Positions 43,372 through 48,358 of a stretch of 48,358 bases of DNA are shown here, piece by piece. Origin of the DNA: Chthonomonas calidirosea (GTDB lineage: Bacteria > Armatimonadota > Chthonomonadetes > Chthonomonadales > Chthonomonadaceae). The stretch is taken from assembly GCA_945878775.1 (NCBI GenBank), contig CAMCUQ010000004.1, forward strand, positions 1 to 48,358, given 5' to 3'. Made by a program: the position numbers and the translations under genes. The notes under the pieces are model-generated. The model saw only the letters and a list, made by a program, of their open reading frames with translations, was not told the origin of the DNA and made no database searches. Positions within the stretch are counted from its first letter, which is position 1, and each line of letters opens with the position of its first letter.

Positions 43372-45885
43372 TTACGAAATCCACTTTTGTTGAATATCTA
43401 TTACGAACCACTCATTCCCTATCTTTTTGAGAGTCACCTTACTCCCATCCGCATTCAGACTTCCAGAGCCTCGGCTAACCCTAACATAAGCCGTTTTGTA
43501 GTCGTCACTATAGGTTATGCCGTCGACTCTAATACTATTCACTCCTCCGCCAAAGACGGCACGGAGAGGATGAGAGGCGGCACCCTCTGCCCAAAGCATT
43601 GGACCGTCATATCCATATATCTCAAAGGGGGCGACATTCTCAAAAGAGACGACCGCAGGGGGGGCTGCTTTAGAAGAGAAAAACCGGGCTTCAATACTCG
43701 CCGCAATGATCTTCTCTCTATCATTCAACTCTCGGGGCGGGGCATTGGGGCAGGGGTCTACGGCATCGTTCAGCCCATCGCCATCGGTGTCTGCCTTGTG
43801 GGGATCGGTTCCAAGCCGCGCCTCCACAAGATCGGTCAATCCATCACCATCCGCATCTTGACGGAGAGTTGGGTCATCGGGAAATACTTTTATCCACTCA
43901 CCCGCAATAAGCGTGCCGACCTGTATACCCCGAAATGTAGGAGAGGGCTTAATATTTTCGAAGTTACTTCCCTTTCTCCACACCCCTGTAAAAAGCGGTC
44001 TCATCCACTCTTTGCCTCGCTTCTCTACAATAAACAGGTCCTGACGATTCCCCAAAATTACACTCTGCAAAAGAACCCATGTGCGTCCCATAGCATCCTG
44101 CTTGGTAGCCACCATTTTATCACTGTGCCATTCATCTGTTGGGACTGCAAGATTGTCAAGGTCTATCTGTTCATTCCAAGGCTTCCGTGCTTCGCGTTTA
44201 TGGCGTGCCTTGAGAACCGCCTCAACACCCTCTTTCCCTCCCGTTCCTGCCAAATGAGAAAATGCAGAATGTCGCCACAGTGCAGGTGCTTTGGGGTTTT
44301 GTAGTGCCTCTATCATAAACTTTACTGCGCTGGGGTGTGTGGAGCGAGAGATACTTTCCAATATCTCATAATTGAAAACACCTTCGTCAGGGTGCTCTCG
44401 CAACAAATTAACACATAGAGGAATCTTCTTTTCAGGGTCTCCTTTTTCACGGAGAATATGTTCTATCTTAACTGTCACGTATTCTAGCTGGCCTGTCAGT
44501 TGAGACCTTTTCTCATTTTTGTTCCTAGTGTCAATGAGAAACGGTGTGTCCTGTTTTTGAAAAGTGGAAAGTAGATAAGGTTCAATATCACTCCACAGTT
44601 CCGTATTCTGTGTGACATATTCGTGTGGCTTAAACACTCTCTTTGTTTCGAGGATATAGCGGCTCAAAAGGGGACGAAACGAATAGGGTACAAGCCTATT
44701 GAGTTGCATACGTTCCGTGTTATCCAACTCCTCAAAATGGGAGACAAGTTGCTCCGCGAGAGCTTTGCGTTCTGCTTGACTTTGAGGAAGAGGAGGCGAC
44801 ACACCTCGCTTGTAGCAGTACATGCGATCCATTGTCGTTGTCAGAAGAGTCTCGGAATCAGCATAGATCGGTCGCCCCGTCACCTCGGTGCTTTGGCTCC
44901 AGAGAACTTCTCCTTTTTGCGTGAGGCAGACTATAGGATAGGTGCGGAGCAGGATACTGTGAGCGTTGGTCAAGGTAGAGATACGACTCGGCTCTTCAGC
45001 CCCTTGTATGTGTTGAGAGGGAGATAAGAGCACCTTACCAGTAGCTAAATCTAATACCATCAGCCGATCCTGTAAAGCTACTACGAGGCGATTCCCCATT
45101 ATATAACTAGCGGAGCAGTACTCCATCGTATTCCATAGTATTTTCCCTGTCTTGAGGTCCAAACACTGTAGCGTATCAGAATGGACAATGGCTCTCTCAG
45201 CAACGGTCTGTACAGGGTGAAGTGCAGCAGTATGACTGGGTTTATGCCAGATAATCTTGCCACTTTTTGCATCCAAACAAAAATATCCTGCCTTATCACC
45301 TATAAAGAGGTAGTTCGAGTGAAGGGAAAAAGGAGTTACCAGTGAAGCTTGACCGTTCCCAATGAGTGCTTTTTGCTCCCATTCTAGCTTCATCGTTTTT
45401 CGGGAATAGCCTTGAACTATTCCTGTTTCATTTCGGATAAAAATATGGTCTGCATCTACGGTGAAATCAGGAGACTGGTTCGGAAAGGAGAGGAGTTTAC
45501 GCGCTTGCTGTGTTTCTACATTGATTGCCCACAATACATCGCTCCATAAATCGGAGTCGGGATGCCCTCCAAGAGCATACAGAGTATCTCCATGTAACTC
45601 TGCCTTATGAATATTCATCGTGGGCAGAAATCGGCGTTTCTCCACTCCTGTTTTAACATCAAGCCCAATAACACCCCAAGACACTTTACCTGTAGTATAA
45701 TACCTGATAGCACTCTGATATATTCCATAGTAGACAAGCCCATGGCGTACCCCTATCACCGCCCCTTCCCCTATCCATTTGCTCCATTTCCGAACTAAAG
45801 GGGGCTTGATGGACGGTGCAGACGTGGGGTTTGGTGAGGCGTTGAAGAGGAGCACAGTGGCAAGCAAGAGTAGGGCATTCATCAT
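43372..45885 (-). CDS. exported PQQ-like beta-propeller with thrombospondin type-3 repeats
   Basis: 837 aa. A short signal peptide (about 1-16) is followed by an eight-bladed-type PQQ-like propeller (about 30-370) with blade motifs such as GLDVKTG, CLDAKSGKIIWH and CLDLKTGKILW. A middle helical part (about 380-600) may be a repeat-rich linker. Calcium-binding thrombospondin type-3 repeats stand at about 672-720 (DADGDGLTD, DTDGDGLND) followed by a C-terminal beta-rich domain. It is likely a cell-surface or periplasmic binding protein. A tandem ATG at 45885/45882 follows AAAGGGG. It sits 17 bases after the DUF1080 gene, so the two are probably co-transcribed. Its function is unknown. Confidence 0.85.
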   Translation of the reverse strand: MMNALLLLATVLLFNASPNPTSAPSIKPPLVRKWSKWIGEGAVIGVRHGLVYYGIYQSAIRYYTTGKVSWGVIGLDVKTGVEKRRFLPTMNIHKAELHGDTLYALGGHPDSDLWSDVLWAINVETQQARKLLSFPNQSPDFTVDADHIFIRNETGIVQGYSRKTMKLEWEQKALIGNGQASLVTPFSLHSNYLFIGDKAGYFCLDAKSGKIIWHKPSHTAALHPVQTVAERAIVHSDTLQCLDLKTGKILWNTMEYCSASYIMGNRLVVALQDRLMVLDLATGKVLLSPSQHIQGAEEPSRISTLTNAHSILLRTYPIVCLTQKGEVLWSQSTEVTGRPIYADSETLLTTTMDRMYCYKRGVSPPLPQSQAERKALAEQLVSHFEELDNTERMQLNRLVPYSFRPLLSRYILETKRVFKPHEYVTQNTELWSDIEPYLLSTFQKQDTPFLIDTRNKNEKRSQLTGQLEYVTVKIEHILREKGDPEKKIPLCVNLLREHPDEGVFNYEILESISRSTHPSAVKFMIEALQNPKAPALWRHSAFSHLAGTGGKEGVEAVLKARHKREARKPWNEQIDLDNLAVPTDEWHSDKMVATKQDAMGRTWVLLQSVILGNRQDLFIVEKRGKEWMRPLFTGVWRKGSNFENIKPSPTFRGIQVGTLIAGEWIKVFPDDPTLRQDADGDGLTDLVEARLGTDPHKADTDGDGLNDAVDPCPNAPPRELNDREKIIAASIEARFFSSKAAPPAVVSFENVAPFEIYGYDGPMLWAEGAASHPLRAVFGGGVNSIRVDGITYSDDYKTAYVRVSRGSGSLNADGSKVTLKKIGNEWFVIDIQQKWIS

Positions 45886-45902
45886 GTATTGATCCCCTTT
45901 AG

Positions 45903-46673
45903 CTATCGCCCCGTCTTTGCATCGAGGGTACGCATTTTGATGGAGCGAAATGCCCCGGAGGTCTGATAGGTAGCAAAGCCCAAGGGAAGTGAGCGGGATA
46001 TATCCCCAAGACGTAGGCTTAGCTTTTTGTCTTTAGTCTCCAAGTCCACTATCTGCTTATCGTCTAGCCATGCCTCAATCTTCGTGGGTGTGACACGAAC
46101 TCTGACCTTGAACCAGCGATCTTTCATAAAGGCGAGGTACTTGGTCGTCTCATTTTCGGAAGCGTCCTGATGATTGATACTTGAAATGCCAACCGCGCCC
46201 CCGCCCCAGCCTCCCAAGATAAGGCTGACATTCGAAGCACCGACGGGAAAGGTGATGCCACAAAAGAAATCGCTCCCCTCAATCTTCATCGCGTCCAGTG
46301 TGATCTCGTAGTTGATTTTCGGCAGGGCTTCGCCTGTCCAGTTAAATCCGCTCAGAGAGGCTCCGGTCTCTACGACGATTGCAGGCAGTTCGCCATGGAA
46401 GTTCTGCTCAATGTGAACGGCACCGTTCCCACCAAACTCCGTCTCCTTCCAACTGCCAAGCGACTTGCCATCAAACAAGATTTTCCACTTTTCTTCTTTT
46501 TGAGCAATCGGGGGGGGCACTTTAGCCTTATTCGGCTTTGGCTTACTCTTCTGTTTTTGGACTACAGTTTTTTGTGCAGAGGTGAGCAGAAGACTCCCCA
46601 GCGGAAGCGGAGGAGTGGGTTTGGGCAGAGTGATGGGGGTGAGTAGAGCCAAAGCTATGGCGAATGGAAACAC
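45903..46673 (-). CDS. exported DUF1080 (3-keto-disaccharide hydrolase-like) protein
   Basis: 256 aa. A signal peptide (about 1-15) and a Pro/Lys-rich linker precede a jelly-roll domain of the DUF1080 family, beginning WKILFDGKSLGSWK (about 63-76) and ending with LPLGFATYQTSGAFRSIKMR. Members of this family bind or cleave glycans. The start is GTG 46673 behind AAAGGAGT. It lies upstream of the PQQ-propeller gene (17 bases) and downstream of the DUF1501 gene (76 bases), with the same direction. Whether it hydrolyses a sugar or only binds one is not clear from its sequence. Confidence 0.85.
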   Translation of the reverse strand: MFPFAIALALLTPITLPKPTPPLPLGSLLLTSAQKTVVQKQKSKPKPNKAKVPPPIAQKEEKWKILFDGKSLGSWKETEFGGNGAVHIEQNFHGELPAIVVETGASLSGFNWTGEALPKINYEITLDAMKIEGSDFFCGITFPVGASNVSLILGGWGGGAVGISSINHQDASENETTKYLAFMKDRWFKVRVRVTPTKIEAWLDDKQIVDLETKDKKLSLRLGDISRSLPLGFATYQTSGAFRSIKMRTLDAKTGR

Positions 46674-46749
46674 GATAGGTACTCCTTTGGAAGGCTATGC
46701 CTCTGCCAATGCGGACTCGTTTTTTTGTGTTCAAAGAGCAGGCAGGGCG

Positions 46750-48228
46750 TTAGGCGATAACGCCCTTCATCACTTCCCCGTGAACATCCGTCAGGCGGAA
46801 ATCACGCCCACTATACCGATAGGTCAATTTGGTGTGATCTAGTCCGAGTAGATGGAGGATCGTTGCGTGCAGATCGTGGACATGGGCGCGATTATTTACG
46901 GCTTGGTAACCGAATTCATCGGTGGAACCATAAACGGTTCCTCCCTTCACACCGCCCCCTGCCAACCACATCGTAAAGCCGAGGCTATGATGGTCACGCC
47001 CTTTTGCACCCTGTGAGGTCGGCGTTCGCCCAAACTCTCCCCCCCATACAACGAGCGTATCTTCGAGCATTCCGCGTGACTTCAAATCTTTGAGCAATGC
47101 CGCAATAGGTTTATCGCTATGCTTTGCATGGTCTCTGTGGTTGTGGATGTCGCCATGATCGTCCCAAGGTTGCCCGTCGCCATAGTAAATCTGTGTAATG
47201 CGAACCCCACGTTCTGCCAATCTTCGTGCCATGAGGCAGGCGTTTGCAAATTCGCCCTCTCCATACATGGCGCGGGTTGCCGTAGACTCTTTACTGATGT
47301 CAAAAGCGTCTTGCGCTTCAAACTGCATTCGATAGGCGAGTTCAAAGGCGGAGATTCGTGCATCCAACTGTGTATCATGGTCATGCTGGCTTAGGTGCAT
47401 ACGGTTCATCTGTTGGAGCAGATCGAGTTGTTCTCGTTGCACGCTTTGAGGGAGGTACTTGTTCTCCACATTGCGTAGAATCTTTTTTGGATTGGTTTCA
47501 CGATTATTGATATGTGTCCCCTGATAGACCCCTGGCAGGAAACTATTGCTCCACAGTTGTGGTCCTACAACGGGCTTGCCGGGGCAAAAAGCCACAAAGC
47601 CCGGCAGGTTCTGATTCAGAGTGCCAAGTCCATAGTTGATCCACGATCCCATAGAGGGGCGAATGGGCTGCATATTACCAGAGTTCATCATTAGGAGTGC
47701 AGGCTCGTGGTTTGGGTTGTCTGTATACATAGAGCGCACAACACAAATATCGTCGATGCAGCTTCCCACTTCAGGATACAAGTCTGTAGCTTCAATACCG
47801 CTCTTGCCATAGCGGGCAGTCTTGAAGGGCGAAGGCATAAGTTTGCCAGGATTGCCCTGCCCTGCCATCTTGATCAGGTCTGGAGTTTGATCCGCATATT
47901 TTAAGAGCGAGGGTTTCGGATCAAATGTGTCCACATGAGAGGGTCCGCCATTCATAAACAGAAATATCACGCGCTTTGCGCGGGGGCGAAAATGGGGTGC
48001 TTTCGGCTCCAAAGTGTAGGCAGTACGCACAGTAGACTCCGCCTGTGCATCAGAGGCAAGGAGGGTACTGAGTGCCATCGCACCAAAGCCACCACCGAGT
48101 CGGCAAAGCATCTCACGGCGAGAGGGCGTTGCATCTGCATCCGTTAGAAAAGGGTTATTGTCAGGGTTACTGTAGCTCATAGGATGAATTCTCATTTCCT
48201 GTGGCAGGTCTAATCGAGGGTTGGTCAT
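46750..48228 (-). CDS. second Tat-exported DUF1501 protein
   Basis: 492 aa. Paralogue of the 32774-34189 protein, with a longer N-terminus and a Tat motif SRREMLCRLG (about 37-46). Family features are VIFLFMNGGPSHVDTFDPK (about 88-106), VRSMYTDNPNHEPA, GSWINYGLGT, and FGRTPTSQGAKGRDHHSLGF near the end. No DUF1549/DUF1553 gene lies beside it in the window. The first ATG (48228) has no ribosome site, and later ATGs (48195, 48180) are possible; the Tat motif is present in all. The upstream region ends in a hairpin, so this gene probably begins a new transcript. The role is not known. Confidence 0.9.
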   Translation of the reverse strand: MTNPRLDLPQEMRIHPMSYSNPDNNPFLTDADATPSRREMLCRLGGGFGAMALSTLLASDAQAESTVRTAYTLEPKAPHFRPRAKRVIFLFMNGGPSHVDTFDPKPSLLKYADQTPDLIKMAGQGNPGKLMPSPFKTARYGKSGIEATDLYPEVGSCIDDICVVRSMYTDNPNHEPALLMMNSGNMQPIRPSMGSWINYGLGTLNQNLPGFVAFCPGKPVVGPQLWSNSFLPGVYQGTHINNRETNPKKILRNVENKYLPQSVQREQLDLLQQMNRMHLSQHDHDTQLDARISAFELAYRMQFEAQDAFDISKESTATRAMYGEGEFANACLMARRLAERGVRITQIYYGDGQPWDDHGDIHNHRDHAKHSDKPIAALLKDLKSRGMLEDTLVVWGGEFGRTPTSQGAKGRDHHSLGFTMWLAGGGVKGGTVYGSTDEFGYQAVNNRAHVHDLHATILHLLGLDHTKLTYRYSGRDFRLTDVHGEVMKGVIA

Positions 48229-48238
48229 AAATGAATTT

Positions 48239-48266
48239 GACCGCGCAAGAGGAAACCTGCGCGGTC
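48239..48266 (-). terminator. GC-rich hairpin with a T-rich tail
   Basis: A 9-base stem (GACCGCGCA at 48239-48247 and TGCGCGGTC at 48258-48266, loop of 10) followed on the minus strand by AAATTCATTT. It could end a minus-strand transcript that enters from beyond the window and insulate the DUF1501 gene, or form part of the leader of the possible plus-strand gene at 48314. Confidence 0.45.
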
Positions 48267-48277
48267 ACCTCCGAATT

Positions 48278-48315
48278 ATAAAGTTGCGAAAATCCATAAC
48301 CGGAGGCAACTTTAT
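48278..48315 (+). repeat. inverted repeats around a possible start codon
   Basis: ATAAAGTTGC (48278-48287) matches GCAACTTTAT (48306-48315), and CCTCCG (48268-48273) matches CGGAGG (48301-48306). The two pairings exclude each other. Each would hide either the possible ribosome site GGAGG (48302-48306) or the ATG at 48314. Confidence 0.4.
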
Positions 48316-48358
48316 GATACCCAAAGAATCTCTGTTGGTGTGCTTGGTCAAATTGGTC
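48314..48358 (+). CDS. possible 5' end of a plus-strand gene running off the window
   Basis: An ATG at 48314 stands 7 bases after GGAGG and opens a frame of 15 codons (MIPKESLLVCLVKLV) that runs past the end of the window. Too short to identify; a transposase start is one guess because inverted repeats lie just before it. The assignment is weak. Confidence 0.3.
   Translation, partial: MIPKESLLVCLVKLV

Overview
The window looks like chromosomal DNA from a free-living heterotrophic bacterium of moderate G+C content. Its gene families are typical of the Armatimonadota, with Planctomycetota/Verrucomicrobiota-type lineages as the alternative: two Tat-exported DUF1501 proteins, a DUF1549/DUF1553 protein, DUF1080, a heparinase II/III protein, a sialidase, a PQQ-type propeller with calcium repeats, an OPT-like transporter and a DUF1559-like pseudopilin domain. 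No rRNA, tRNA, CRISPR array, phage or intact insertion sequence was seen. The phylum assignment is an inference; no marker gene settles it.

Region 1 (129-1775) holds uridine phosphorylase (minus) and a ComEC-type metallo-beta-lactamase lipoprotein (plus) whose 5' ends overlap. Region 2 (1754-15879, minus) is the most unusual part: ten same-strand genes, many overlapping by ATGA or separated by a few bases, read from a good sigma70-like promoter at 16033-16061. In transcription order they are a 1591-aa fusion of an M28-like ectodomain with an FtsX-type permease, an OPT-like transporter, a four-helix membrane protein with a pseudopilin-like C-terminus, a protein of unknown family with an internal duplication, a PqqD-like protein, a very small FtsX-like permease, an ABC ATPase, a PtsI-like protein without its phosphorylatable His, a D-2-hydroxyacid dehydrogenase and an M48 metalloprotease with two zinc ribbons. 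The M28 and PtsI-like proteins both appear to have lost catalytic residues. My reading is an undescribed envelope export, mechanotransmission or peptide-handling system.

Region 3 (16226-24809) is mixed: a nitrilase-superfamily amidase with an N-terminal beta-rich domain, an orphan AAA+ ATPase, serC, a dolichol-phosphate-mannose-synthase-like glycosyltransferase, a secreted serine hydrolase, a polysaccharide-deacetylase-like protein and a phosphotransferase. Two strong hairpin terminators lie here.

Region 4 (24905-31624, plus) is a compact five-gene operon that looks like breakdown of a uronic-acid or amino-sugar glycan: amidohydrolase, Gfo/Idh/MocA oxidoreductase, DegT-type aminotransferase, exported heparinase II/III lyase and an isochorismatase-fold protein with altered catalytic residues. 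Region 5 (31696-36431, minus) carries corA and a DUF1549/DUF1553-DUF1501 pair. Region 6 (36521-39194) contains a transposase remnant, a promoter overlapping a perfect palindrome, an M6-like metalloprotease and a possible gene scar. Region 7 (39195-48228) has a tandem alpha/beta-hydrolase esterase (plus), then on minus a sialidase, an RraA-family protein, a PQQ-propeller/TSP3 protein, a DUF1080 protein and a second DUF1501 protein. The right edge holds hairpins and the possible start of another plus-strand gene.
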